Below, piece by piece: positions 7,485 to 14,676 of a stretch of 14,676 bases of DNA. The notes beneath the pieces are model-generated. The model was not told the origin of the DNA. It did no database searches and worked only from the letters and a program-made list of their open reading frames with translations. This DNA comes from CAZQEZ01 sp964592475 (lineage in GTDB: Bacteria > Bacteroidota > Bacteroidia > Cytophagales > Cyclobacteriaceae), in the NCBI GenBank assembly GCA_964592475.1, contig CAZQEZ010000101.1:1-14676 (forward strand), written 5' to 3'. Each line of letters starts with the position of its first letter. Positions within the stretch are counted from its first letter, which is position 1. The position numbers and the translations under genes were made by a program.

Positions 7485-8922
7485 GTGAGAAGGCTATTTT
7501 ACCATCGAAACGGCAAAGGTTTTCAGTTTTGATAATGTCAAAACCGGCTTCATTCAGCTGTTGCTGAATGGCAAGAATATCGTTGAAGCTTCCCGGCTGA
7601 TCCATAGCTTTGGAAGTATAACGGCATCTCCAGTGATCGGTGCAGAAAGTTTCGGGGAAACCTTCCGGGTATACTTTTACCCCGCGATTGGTGATCAACA
7701 CCAGCTCAAATGGCCCGGATTTAAATTTGCCAATTTGCTCACCCAATACATTCGGGTCACGCTTTTCTCCGGTCCAATGTAAGAAGATATCCACTCCCAC
7801 AATGTCTTTTTTAGCTGGCTTGGTAGGATCGGCATAACCCTGAATTCTGGTGTTAGCGTCTTTTTTGTATTCTACTGCACCCAGCTCTGCTGGCTTTTGA
7901 CCTAATCGTTCGATTATGGCTTCGGCAAATCCTTTGGTACCTACCTCTTTTTTACTCAAACCTTCAGTGTACAGATCGTAAGTATGGATTCCATCTTCAA
8001 TAGTTTTCAACCAGGCATTGTGTACTTTTTCAGCCACATCCGGCTGACCAATGTACACCAGCATTTGTACCGCGCCCAACAATAAACCGGATGGGTTGGC
8101 TTTGTCCTGGCCGGCACGACGAGGCGCCGAACCATGGATGGCCTCAAACATGGCATAATCAACCCCGATGTTGGCAGAGCCACCCAGGCCTACAGAACCG
8201 GTAATTTGTGCTGCCACATCACTCAACACGTCTCCATAGAGGTTAGGCATTACTATCACATCAAAATTTTCCGGTGAGTCCGCCAGTTTGGCTGCCCCAA
8301 TATCGATGATCCAATGTTCATTTTCAATGTCAGGATATTCGGCTGCAATTTCATCAAATATTTTATGAAAAAGACCATCGGTCAATTTCATGATATTGTC
8401 TTTGGTGAAGCAGGTTACTTTTTTGCGGTTGTACGCTTTGGCGTATTCAAAAGCAAAGCGAACTATTTTTTCGGTCCCTGGACGGGTAATCAGTTTCAAA
8501 CACTGGGTTACTTCATCAGTCTGCTGATGTTCGATACCGGCATATAGATCTTCTTCATTTTCCCGCACGATTACCACATCCATGGTTGGATGCTTGGTGC
8601 TTACGTAAGGGTGCAGCGAACGGCAAGGTCTTACGTTGGCATACAAGCCTAAAGTTTTTCTGGTAGTTACGTTAAGGCTTTTGTACCCGCCACCCTGTGG
8701 GGTAGTAATAGGGGCTTTTAAAAATACTTTGGAGCGTCGCAGAGAATCCCAGGCTTCATTGCTAATGCCGGAGGAATGCCCTTTCAGGTATTGCTGTTCA
8801 CCAATTTCAATGGTTTCTATTTTGATTTTTGCTCCGGCTGCCTTGATAATATCAAGGGTAGCCTCCATAATTTCCGGGCCTATGCCGTCACCATGTGCTA
8901 CAGTTATTAATTTTTCTTCCAT
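7468..8922 (-). CDS. icd: Isocitrate dehydrogenase, Thermus type (probably NADP-dependent)
   Basis: This 484-residue enzyme oxidatively decarboxylates isocitrate to 2-oxoglutarate in the TCA cycle. Visible landmarks are HGDGIGPEI (10-18), the substrate-binding RENEEDLYAGIEH (120-132), the metal-binding NLYGDVLSDVAA (227-238) and the cofactor loop HGSAPRRAGQDKANPS (263-278). A C-terminal extension of roughly 140 residues, ending ENLCRFDGKIAFSLGQGQ, is as in the Thermus thermophilus-type enzymes (about 496 residues); ordinary IDHs of the E. coli type lack it. Cofactor is inferred as NADP from that subfamily. The frame is open further upstream to an ATG at 9111, but the conserved protein begins at the ATG at 8922, and a strong promoter lies inside the longer frame, so 8922 is the start. 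It is the first gene of an operon with the overlapping zinc-ribbon gene. Confidence 0.95.
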   Translation of the reverse strand: MEEKLITVAHGDGIGPEIMEATLDIIKAAGAKIKIETIEIGEQQYLKGHSSGISNEAWDSLRRSKVFLKAPITTPQGGGYKSLNVTTRKTLGLYANVRPCRSLHPYVSTKHPTMDVVIVRENEEDLYAGIEHQQTDEVTQCLKLITRPGTEKIVRFAFEYAKAYNRKKVTCFTKDNIMKLTDGLFHKIFDEIAAEYPDIENEHWIIDIGAAKLADSPENFDVIVMPNLYGDVLSDVAAQITGSVGLGGSANIGVDYAMFEAIHGSAPRRAGQDKANPSGLLLGAVQMLVYIGQPDVAEKVHNAWLKTIEDGIHTYDLYTEGLSKKEVGTKGFAEAIIERLGQKPAELGAVEYKKDANTRIQGYADPTKPAKKDIVGVDIFLHWTGEKRDPNVLGEQIGKFKSGPFELVLITNRGVKVYPEGFPETFCTDHWRCRYTSKAMDQPGSFNDILAIQQQLNEAGFDIIKTENLCRFDGKIAFSLGQGQ

Positions 8923-8960
8923 GTTTTCTGTTTGGGTTGAGAAATAATTTTTTGCGACTG

Positions 8961-8991
8961 CAAAATTACATGAAACGGCTGCTTTCGCAAA
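8961..8991 (-). promoter_or_regulatory. Bacteroidota sigma-ABfr-type promoter for icd
   Basis: On the minus strand TTTG (8991-8988) is followed after exactly 19 bases by TAATTTTG (8968-8961), a perfect match to the TTTG / TAnnTTTG consensus. Transcription would begin near 8955, giving a leader of about 33 bases before the icd ATG at 8922. It both identifies the phylum and decides the icd start. Confidence 0.8.
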
Positions 8992-9345
8992 ATTTAGAAG
9001 TGGCTTACCGCATAAAAGGACAAAATATAAACATAAAGCCTCCCGAAAGCTTTCGTGGATGAGATGAGCAGGGGGAGTGTTTATCAAAAAAAGTTTTATT
9101 TTAATTTTCAATATCGAGTTTTATCCTTTATAAGGTAAACCAGGTCAATCAGAGACTCTAAAAATGGAAATTAGAAAATAAAGTTATGTTACTTGAATAA
9201 CAATTTATTCAGCATTTTTCATGCGATTTAACATAGAAGGCACTAAAAAATTAAAAAAATAGATATTTTAAAAACGAACAAACCATGTCAGTATATGTTA
9301 GCAAGGTAAGTAAAACATTGATTTTTTAATTTAAAAGAAAGTATT
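8992..9345. other. Divergent spacer between icd and the lipoprotein gene
   Basis: About 350 bases between the icd promoter and the lipoprotein start hold no gene I can support. A plus-strand frame of 14 codons (9285-9329, ATG to TAA) ends 16 bases before the lipoprotein ATG and could be a leader peptide, but nothing else supports it. I see no full-consensus promoter for the lipoprotein gene. Confidence 0.5.
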
Positions 9346-10140
9346 ATGAAAAAGATTTTTTTATATTTATTTCTGGCAGGATTAGTTGTTAGTTTCTCAG
9401 GTTGTCTGGATGATGACGAGCCTGATATTACTTCGTTTGTAGATGTTCAACAACAGGTTTTAAGTCAAAATCAAATATTTGTACCACAAATACAAATCAA
9501 TCAGGCTGGCTGGGTGGTAGTACATGCCAATAGTAATGATGCTCCGGTAACACCAGGTATAGTATCAGAAGTAGATACCTTATCACAAGCTGGTGGTTAT
9601 CCACCGTTTGTAATAAATTTAACTCCTGATGCCAATTTAGCAAACGGTAACAAATATTGGGTAATGCTCCATGAAGATACCGGTGCTGATGATGTATATG
9701 AATTTGATGGGCAGAGCGGATTAGATCAGCCAGTCATGCGAAATGGTGAAATTGTGATGGATTCGGCCACTGTTTTTGCACCATATGTTGAGGTTTCAAA
9801 TCAATCAATTAGTAACAATAGAGTAATTGTAGATGAAACCTATATGGGTCAAAGCGGATGGGTAGTAATTCATTTAGCGGATGACCAGGGTAATCCGGGT
9901 GCAGTGGTTGGTCAATCAAGGGTTTCCACTCAGCAAAATGCATTAACTTCAGAAATTGTTGTAAACCTGGATGATACACAAACCTATAATCCCGGAGATG
10001 AATTAATTGCCATGCTTCATATCAATGAACAGCCTTTTGATGAATTTAATTTTCCTGATGGGGGAGATGTGCCGGAAGTATTTGGCTTTGATGACAATGA
10101 TAATCCGGTAGTAGTATTGACCTCGTTCACTATTGAATAA
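9346..10140 (+). CDS. Surface lipoprotein with two DUF7282-like repeats
   Basis: This 264-residue protein has a lipoprotein signal peptide with lipobox SFSGC (Cys at 20). The mature end is C-LDDDE, and the acidic residues after the cysteine resemble the export signal that sends Bacteroidota lipoproteins to the cell surface. Two similar beta-rich repeats follow, about residues 31-145 and 148-264. Each has NQ..V-V.(E/Q) near its start, then GWVV(V/I)H (55-60 and 171-176), a middle block ending in a (V/A)MLH strand (106-109 and 222-225), and a final (Y/N)(E/F)(F/P)D-type acidic loop with the next strand. The pattern fits DUF7282, a beta-sandwich family of unknown function best known from haloarchaeal surface proteins. 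The protein is rich in Asp and Gln. It is followed by a strong terminator, so it is probably a single-gene transcript. Confidence 0.85.
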   Translation: MKKIFLYLFLAGLVVSFSGCLDDDEPDITSFVDVQQQVLSQNQIFVPQIQINQAGWVVVHANSNDAPVTPGIVSEVDTLSQAGGYPPFVINLTPDANLANGNKYWVMLHEDTGADDVYEFDGQSGLDQPVMRNGEIVMDSATVFAPYVEVSNQSISNNRVIVDETYMGQSGWVVIHLADDQGNPGAVVGQSRVSTQQNALTSEIVVNLDDTQTYNPGDELIAMLHINEQPFDEFNFPDGGDVPEVFGFDDNDNPVVVLTSFTIE

Positions 10141-10167
10141 GAGTTAAATTGTTTTGTAAAAATAATG

Positions 10168-10199
10168 AGCTACAGGAGTAAACACCTGTGGCTTTTTTT
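10168..10199 (+). terminator. Strong intrinsic terminator
   Basis: The nine-base stem AGCTACAGG (10168-10176) and CCTGTGGCT (10185-10193), with one T-G pair, closes an eight-base loop and runs directly into seven Ts (10193-10199). It lies 27 bases after the lipoprotein stop and only 12 bases before the next start codon. Confidence 0.85.
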
Positions 10200-10211
10200 G
10201 ATTAAAAAAAT

Positions 10212-10442
10212 ATGGGATACAGTGATTTTTGGGATATGCCGGCAATTTGGATTATGCTCTTAGTGGTGATCCTGGTAGCCATCATTATTTTATGGATCAT
10301 TTCTAATCGCCACACCAGGCAGAGCAGATTTTATAGCCGCCAGCGAGCTCTAAAAGATCTGGACCAAAGATTGGAAGCGGGTGAAATCAGTAAGGATGAA
10401 TATGATGAGCTGAAGGCCCAGGTGATTCAGGAGTATTTGTAA
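10212..10442 (+). CDS. SHOCT-domain small membrane protein
   Basis: This 76-residue protein has one strong membrane helix (about residues 11-31), a basic linker (NRHTRQSRFYSRQR, 32-45) and a C-terminal SHOCT motif (46-75). The typical ALKDLDQRLEAGEISKDEYD pattern is present: two short helices joined by a glycine turn. SHOCT domains are small oligomerisation or interaction modules found at the ends of many membrane proteins; no enzymatic activity is expected. Its start codon lies 12 bases after the T run of a strong terminator, leaving no room for a separate promoter downstream of it, so expression needs read-through or a promoter overlapping the hairpin. The RND fragment begins 116 bases further on. 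Confidence 0.85.
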   Translation: MGYSDFWDMPAIWIMLLVVILVAIIILWIISNRHTRQSRFYSRQRALKDLDQRLEAGEISKDEYDELKAQVIQEYL

Positions 10443-10473
10443 TTTGACATCTCTATTTTTCCAGCAATAGTTT

Positions 10474-10491
10474 TATCAGCTCCTGCTGATA
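10474..10491. other. Perfect 7-bp stem-loop after the SHOCT gene
   Basis: TATCAGC (10474-10480) and GCTGATA (10485-10491) form a perfect hairpin with a TCCT loop, 31 bases after the SHOCT stop. There is no T run, so it may be a processing or pausing element, or a chance palindrome. Confidence 0.35.
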
Positions 10492-10558
10492 GTTAATAAT
10501 CTTTGCAATAAAAGTTGCTCCTAAAATTTCAATACTTGAAAAGCAGATTTCAGGTATT

Positions 10559-11698
10559 ATGCATCACGACTTTCCCACAGCCAACTTTGTTTTTGAGTCA
10601 CCGGAAAATGTTTTTGAAAAAACTTTTGCCAACCGACAGGCAGCTTTCTTGGTAAAATTGCACCTGGATGAAGAAACCGATAAAGAGCAAATTGCCTCCT
10701 GGTTTAAAAAGGTAAAGGAACGTACCGGCTACGAAGCCACTAGCGAGCTATCCTACGACAATTATCTGGCTTTTGTACCAGATTTTGAAAAAATTATGAT
10801 CTATAATTTATCCCTGAATAATGTATATGCCAGCTTGCGCAGTGTGTTTGCCCAAAACAAGTTTGGCAGCATGAACACAATGAATGAGGTGGTACCGGTG
10901 GTACTGTCTACTGCCGGCAACAACTTCATGAATCAATTGCAACAAGCCAGGGTGATGAACAAAAAAGGTGTTTCCATCCCTTTGATGTCGGTGTTGGAAA
11001 TGCAGGAATTTGAAGATTTCAAAAAAATAGTGGCTAATTTAAAATCAGAATATGTACCCTACGAACTGGAATTAGACTCGAAACAAGCCCTGGAAACAGA
11101 AGCTGCCATCAAAGATCTTTTTGCTGGTTCACTTACTGAATTTTCCTTTGGGGGCAGTATTTTCCAGTTCCGGCAGTACCTGAAAGAATTGATGATTGTA
11201 TTGGGAATTTCACTGTTGCTGCTTTATTTTATCCTGGCCGCACAGTTTGAATCCTTGTTACAACCGTTGATCATTCTGCTCGAAATACCTATCGACATTG
11301 CTGGCGCCTTGCTCCTATTGATCCTGTTTGGAGGTTCGCTCAACATTATGTCTGCCATTGGCATAATTGTAATGACCGGCATTATCATCAATGATTCCAT
11401 TTTAAAAATTGATACCATCAACCGGCTGCGTCGACAGGAAGCTTTATCTATTTTGGAAGCCATCCACGAAGGAGGTAAAAGAAGACTGCGCCCTATCATC
11501 ATGACCAGCCTTACCACCATATTGGCAGTATTGCCGGTAATGTTTGCCAGTGACTTAGGTTCAGCTTTACAATCACCATTAGCCCTGGCCATTGCCGGTG
11601 GTTTGGGTGTTGGTACCCTGGTCAGCTTGTTTTTTATCCCATTGGCTTACTGGTTTATTTATAGAAAAAGTGAAAAAAAAGAATTACTACCCGCATGA
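10559..11698 (+). CDS. C-terminal fragment of an RND efflux pump (N-terminal two thirds missing)
   Basis: This 379-residue frame matches only the end of an RND (AcrB/CusA-type) inner-membrane transporter, normally about 1030-1050 residues. Residues 1-208 are the second periplasmic loop (part of PC1, all of PC2; FPTANFVFESPENVFEK at 5-21 is the usual porter-domain start). Transmembrane helices 8-12 follow at about 210-229, 233-258, 261-285, 311-329 and 340-367. Helices 1-7, including TM4 with the proton-relay aspartates, are absent. At the position of AcrB's relay lysine in TM10 is methionine (272), perhaps a subfamily trait. The same frame is open upstream only to a stop at 10490-10492, and no N-terminal RND coding appears before it. 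The stop codon overlaps the outer-membrane-factor start (ATGA). This is most likely a 5'-deleted remnant that still translates its partner; a true half-transporter is the alternative. Confidence 0.85.
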   Translation: MHHDFPTANFVFESPENVFEKTFANRQAAFLVKLHLDEETDKEQIASWFKKVKERTGYEATSELSYDNYLAFVPDFEKIMIYNLSLNNVYASLRSVFAQNKFGSMNTMNEVVPVVLSTAGNNFMNQLQQARVMNKKGVSIPLMSVLEMQEFEDFKKIVANLKSEYVPYELELDSKQALETEAAIKDLFAGSLTEFSFGGSIFQFRQYLKELMIVLGISLLLLYFILAAQFESLLQPLIILLEIPIDIAGALLLLILFGGSLNIMSAIGIIVMTGIIINDSILKIDTINRLRRQEALSILEAIHEGGKRRLRPIIMTSLTTILAVLPVMFASDLGSALQSPLALAIAGGLGVGTLVSLFFIPLAYWFIYRKSEKKELLPA

Positions 11699-13161
11699 AG
11701 ATCATTTTACCAATATTAGCAACTTTTCTGTTCATCTTAAAAGTAGAGGCACAACAACCCTTGACCTTACAAGAGGCCATTGAGCTGGCACAAAAGCAAT
11801 CTTATGATGCTTTGATCGCTGAAAACGAATACATGGCAGCCTACTGGAACTACCGGAATTTTCAAACTTCCATACTGCCCACCATTGATATAAGTGCCCG
11901 GCCCACTACGTTCAATCGAGCCATTACCAAGCAATTTAATCCCATAGATACTGCTTACAATTACTTTGAAGAGCGAATTCTAAATAGCTATGTCAATCTC
12001 TCCCTCAATCAGCCTTTGCCTTTTTCAGGAGGTACAGTTTATGTTGATTCCGATATTGGCAGGTTAGAAAATTTTGGTGAAAGAGCCAATCAGCAATATT
12101 CAGCTACGGCTGTAAGAATAGGATTGCAACAGCCGCTATTTGGGTTTAACCAATACAAATGGGAAAAGCGCTTGCAACCTTTGAAGTATTCGATAGAGCA
12201 ACGGGAGTTAATTCAAAATCAGGAGGATATAGCTTTAAGAACTATTCAATTGTTTTTTTCATGTGCGCGGGCTAAGCTTAATCAAAATATTGCGGAAATA
12301 AATCTGGCCAATGCAGATAGTTTGTACTCTATTGGTGAGCGCCGATATGCCATTACCGCCATCACGAAAAATGAGCTGTTAACCTTGCGTCTGGAAGTTG
12401 TCAACAGCCAGAACAATGTGAAGCAAAGCAGTAACTTGTACGACAGAGCTCTGGCCAGGCTGGTGGCTTTTCTGGGAATGGAAGCCAATGAAATGCCGGT
12501 GCTGGGGATACCAGAGATTTTACCACAATTTAATGTGGAGGGAGATGAGGTATTCGTAAAAGCAAAAGAAAATAATCCTGACTATCTCAATCTTGATTAT
12601 CAACGAGTAGAGGCTGATCGCAACGAGGAAAAGGCAAAAATCGACGCACGGTTTAAAATGAATTTATCAGCCAGTTACGGACTCAACCAGCGCAGCAAGG
12701 AAATTACCAACCTGTATGATGACATGCTGAACCAGGAAAGGCTGGATCTTTCAGTCAATATCCCTATCGTAGACTGGGGCGAGCGAAAGAACCGATACAA
12801 CCTGGCCCTGCGACAGAAGGAGGCTCAGGTTTTTGCTATTGCCCAGCGAGAAATGACACTGGAACAGGACATCCTCATGACAGCTTCTGAATTTAACCTG
12901 CAGGATGAACTGGTAGCAAGCGCCCGGGAAGCAGCCTCCATTGCAGATGAGGTGTATGAAACTTCACTCAATCGGTTCATCCTTGGTGAAATCGGGGTAA
13001 ATGATTTATTCATCCAGCTAAACCGACGGGAGAGTGCCCAACGCAGCTATCTTAGCGAATTGGAAAGGTATTGGAGTTTATATTATCAATTGAGGTCTAT
13101 TAGTTTGTGGGATTGGGAGGAAGATACTCCAATAAGTATTGACAGGGAAATAATGGAATAA
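11695..13161 (+). CDS. TolC-like outer-membrane factor of an efflux system
   Basis: This 488-residue protein has a signal peptide cleaved after about residue 19 (KVEA-QQ), with no lipobox cysteine. It then begins LTLQEAIELAQKQS (23-36), the classic start of outer-membrane efflux proteins (OEP, PF02321). The body is two repeats of long alpha-helical coiled coil with beta strands. The first runs to about 260, and the second starts near EVFVKAKENNPDYLNLD (285-301). PIVDWGERKNRYNLA (357-371) is a highly typical second-strand motif. As a trimer it would form the outer-membrane channel and periplasmic tunnel used by an RND pump. Its start overlaps the stop of the truncated RND gene by four bases, indicating translational coupling. 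A membrane-fusion protein, needed to join pump and channel, is not encoded nearby, so if functional it must work with a system elsewhere. Confidence 0.93.
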   Translation: MKIILPILATFLFILKVEAQQPLTLQEAIELAQKQSYDALIAENEYMAAYWNYRNFQTSILPTIDISARPTTFNRAITKQFNPIDTAYNYFEERILNSYVNLSLNQPLPFSGGTVYVDSDIGRLENFGERANQQYSATAVRIGLQQPLFGFNQYKWEKRLQPLKYSIEQRELIQNQEDIALRTIQLFFSCARAKLNQNIAEINLANADSLYSIGERRYAITAITKNELLTLRLEVVNSQNNVKQSSNLYDRALARLVAFLGMEANEMPVLGIPEILPQFNVEGDEVFVKAKENNPDYLNLDYQRVEADRNEEKAKIDARFKMNLSASYGLNQRSKEITNLYDDMLNQERLDLSVNIPIVDWGERKNRYNLALRQKEAQVFAIAQREMTLEQDILMTASEFNLQDELVASAREAASIADEVYETSLNRFILGEIGVNDLFIQLNRRESAQRSYLSELERYWSLYYQLRSISLWDWEEDTPISIDREIME

Positions 13162-13232
13162 TAAAAGCAAATAATTTAGTTCCATTTATTGTTCATTCTT
13201 AATTAATTACCGGGATAACTGTCACACTTTGC

Positions 13233-13240
13233 TATTTTTG
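13233..13240 (+). promoter_or_regulatory. Possible -7 element upstream of the DUF3500 gene
   Basis: TATTTTTG at 13233-13240 fits the phylum's -7 consensus TAnnTTTG exactly and lies 77 bases before the start at 13318, in a 156-base spacer that needs a promoter. There is no TTTG at the expected distance upstream, so this is only a partial match. The palindrome TTTAATTAATTAAA (13243-13256) follows immediately. Confidence 0.3.
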
Positions 13241-13317
13241 AGTTTAATTAATTAAAATATTTCAAAACAATTTTCCCCATTCTGAATTAATTTTGGGTAA
13301 AACTTAATCATTACCCA

Positions 13318-14367
13318 ATGAAAATTAAAATACTACTTGCCTTTATAGGATTTGCTATCCTGCTATCCGGTTACATATTAGTTACAAAATTCAACGACCA
13401 GCAAACTTACTCCCATCAGAAAATGCTGCAGGCTGTCAATGATATGCTTGGTTTGCTGGATGAGGAGCAGAAAGAAATAGCCATGTTTGAGTTTGAAGAT
13501 GAGGAGCGGCAAAACTGGCATTTTATTCCACGGGAAAGACCTGGTGTAATGTACCGGGAAATGACGGAATCACAAAAAAAGCAGGTGGAGAAATTATTAC
13601 AAATTGTGCTTTCGGAAGATGGTTACATAAAGGCCCGGGAAATCATGCTGTTGGAGGAAATTTTAAGAGAATTGGAAAACCGGCCTGCCGATGATGACCG
13701 TCGCGACCCGGAAAAATATCACTTGTCCATTTTTGGTCAACCTGGCGATGGTAATCCCTGGGGTTGGCGCTTTGAAGGACACCACCTGTCGCTCAATTTC
13801 TCTTCGCTTTCCGGGGCTATGCTTGCTTCCACTCCCTTATTTTATGGTACCAATCCGGCCAGGATTCCTTCCGGCCCGCGGGAAGGGGAAAGAGTACTGA
13901 AAGCAGAGGAAGACATTGCCCGTCAGTTGATGGCCCTGCTCTCTTCGGGGCAAAAGAAAATAGCCGTGATTGACGCAGTGGCTCCCAATGACGTGATCAC
14001 CAGCTCGGACCGCAAAGTGACCCCGTTTGATATTACCGGATTGGCATATGCCAAAATGAACGAAGGCCAACAAAAGAAGACGGATGAATTAATCGACATA
14101 CACCTGGGTAAATTGGACCCTAAAATAGCCAAAGACCTTTACCGGAAAATTGATGACAGCAGAGATGCCATTCACTTCGCCTGGGCCGGCACCGAGGAAA
14201 TCGGCGAAGCACATTATTATCGACTTCACCATCCCAAACTATTGATTGAATACGACAACAGTCAGAATGATGCCAACCATGTACATACGGTGGTGCGGGA
14301 TATTGAAAATGATTTTGGAGAAGACGTGCTGAAGAAACATTACGAAACGAGTGACCATCACCATTGA
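13318..14367 (+). CDS. DUF3500 family protein, exported or membrane-anchored
   Basis: This 349-residue protein has an N-terminal hydrophobic helix (about residues 5-22) preceded by lysines, with no clear cleavage site or lipobox, so it is a signal anchor or signal peptide. The rest matches DUF3500 (PF12006), whose function I do not know. Recognisable blocks are WHFIPRERPGVMYREMT (67-83), an LS..GY.K segment (98-105), IFGQP (138-142), WGWRFEGHHLSLNFS (148-162), and TPLFYGTNPARIPSGPREGE (172-191). Later comes a histidine-rich region, YYRLHHPKLLIEYDN then HVHTVVRD, before a short C-terminal DHHH. Conserved histidines and acidic residues would suit metal binding, but this is inference. It stands alone: the OMF gene ends 156 bases upstream and no gene follows in the window. 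The start at 13318 gives the expected signal helix. Confidence 0.88.
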   Translation: MKIKILLAFIGFAILLSGYILVTKFNDQQTYSHQKMLQAVNDMLGLLDEEQKEIAMFEFEDEERQNWHFIPRERPGVMYREMTESQKKQVEKLLQIVLSEDGYIKAREIMLLEEILRELENRPADDDRRDPEKYHLSIFGQPGDGNPWGWRFEGHHLSLNFSSLSGAMLASTPLFYGTNPARIPSGPREGERVLKAEEDIARQLMALLSSGQKKIAVIDAVAPNDVITSSDRKVTPFDITGLAYAKMNEGQQKKTDELIDIHLGKLDPKIAKDLYRKIDDSRDAIHFAWAGTEEIGEAHYYRLHHPKLLIEYDNSQNDANHVHTVVRDIENDFGEDVLKKHYETSDHHH

Positions 14368-14442
14368 TAGTGACGCATTGGAAAACTGATGACTGAAGAA
14401 TTAGATTGAGGAGTTTTTTGGTAGTGTTTAATACTCCCTAAT

Positions 14443-14483
14443 CCTCTCCAATAGGAGAGGGGTGTCTGTCAGCCTTGGCTGAC
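14443..14483. repeat. Paired palindromes resembling an intergenic REP element
   Basis: Two perfect hairpins stand close together. One is CCTCTCC-AATA-GGAGAGG (14443-14460); the other is GTCAGCC-TT-GGCTGAC (14468-14483). They follow ACTCCCTAAT and are followed by GTGTGAGGACGAG. This arrangement recalls dispersed REP-like intergenic palindromes of Bacteroidota. There is no T run, so it is not an obvious terminator, although it lies 75 bases after the DUF3500 stop. Copy number elsewhere cannot be judged from this window. Confidence 0.55.
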
Positions 14484-14594
14484 CGTGTGAGGACGAGATG
14501 CTGCAGTTTTAAGTAGCTAAAAATCCAAATTTAAAATGATGGGTCTGCTAATGACGTTTTTATTTAAACGTAGCCCGCACCCTCTAATCCGTAA

Positions 14595-14653
14595 TTTCGC
14601 TGCCCCGAATTTTTCTGTAAATTATATAAAAGAATATTTTTCGGGGCGAGAAA
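14595..14653. repeat. Long imperfect inverted repeat at the window edge
   Basis: GCCCCGAA (14602-14609) pairs with TTCGGGGC (14640-14647) around a 30-base AT-rich loop. The stem is extended outward by TTTC (14595-14598) and GAAA (14650-14653) past a small internal bulge. Its function is not evident; it may be part of the same repeat-rich spacer as the palindromes at 14443-14483. The rest of 14368-14676 holds nothing I can support as a gene. Confidence 0.45.
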
Positions 14654-14676
14654 TCTCTAACCAAAAGCACTGCAGC

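Noticed and set aside
8923..9111. N-terminal extension of isocitrate dehydrogenase by 63 codons
   Set aside because: A perfect promoter lies within it, it has no similarity to IDH N-termini, and the conserved protein starts at the ATG at 8922.
9285..9329. A 14-codon leader peptide frame ahead of the lipoprotein gene
   Set aside because: It has no repeated regulatory codons, no attenuator hairpin follows, and very short frames of this kind are common by chance.
14536..14676. A plus-strand frame of 47 codons running off the window end
   Set aside because: It has no family character, overlaps a long inverted repeat and could be chance; it cannot be judged without the sequence beyond the edge.

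Overview
The window looks like chromosomal DNA of a member of the Bacteroidota, with AT-rich spacers. The evidence is a textbook Bacteroidota promoter (TTTG, 19 bases, TAATTTTG) upstream of the isocitrate dehydrogenase gene, the general absence of Shine-Dalgarno sequences, a lipoprotein whose mature end starts Cys-Leu-Asp-Asp-Asp-Glu like the surface-export signal of this phylum, and the protein families present. I cannot name a genus.

Left part (1-5192, + strand): the tail of an unidentified gene comes first. It is followed by a two-gene unit, a secreted protein with two DUF1080 (3-keto-disaccharide hydrolase) domains and a Tat-exported Gfo/Idh/MocA oxidoreductase. Together these suggest periplasmic sugar cleavage through a 3-keto-glycoside intermediate. 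A very AT-rich stretch follows (about 3270-4175), holding one small two-helix membrane protein, and then a YdjM/DUF457-type membrane metal-dependent hydrolase.

Middle (5193-9345): a decayed minus-strand coding remnant with 21-bp (7-residue) tandem repeats lies ahead of an AEC-family transporter (+). Convergent to the transporter is a two-gene minus-strand operon, isocitrate dehydrogenase of the Thermus type followed by an overlapping zinc-ribbon DUF6671-like protein. Its promoter fixes the IDH start at 8922 rather than at the longer upstream ATG.

Right part (9346-14676, + strand): a surface lipoprotein built of two DUF7282-like repeats ends in a strong intrinsic terminator. It is followed by a small SHOCT-domain membrane protein, the C-terminal third of an RND efflux pump without its N-terminal two thirds or a membrane-fusion partner, and a TolC-like outer-membrane factor overlapping it by four bases. 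A DUF3500 protein and palindromic REP-like sequences close the window.

The observations I would follow up first are the truncated RND gene still coupled to a TolC-like gene, the heptad-repeat remnant at 5220-5456, and the tandem-domain 3-keto-glycoside hydrolase paired with a Tat-exported dehydrogenase. I see no convincing wholly new system, CRISPR array, tRNA, rRNA or intact insertion sequence.
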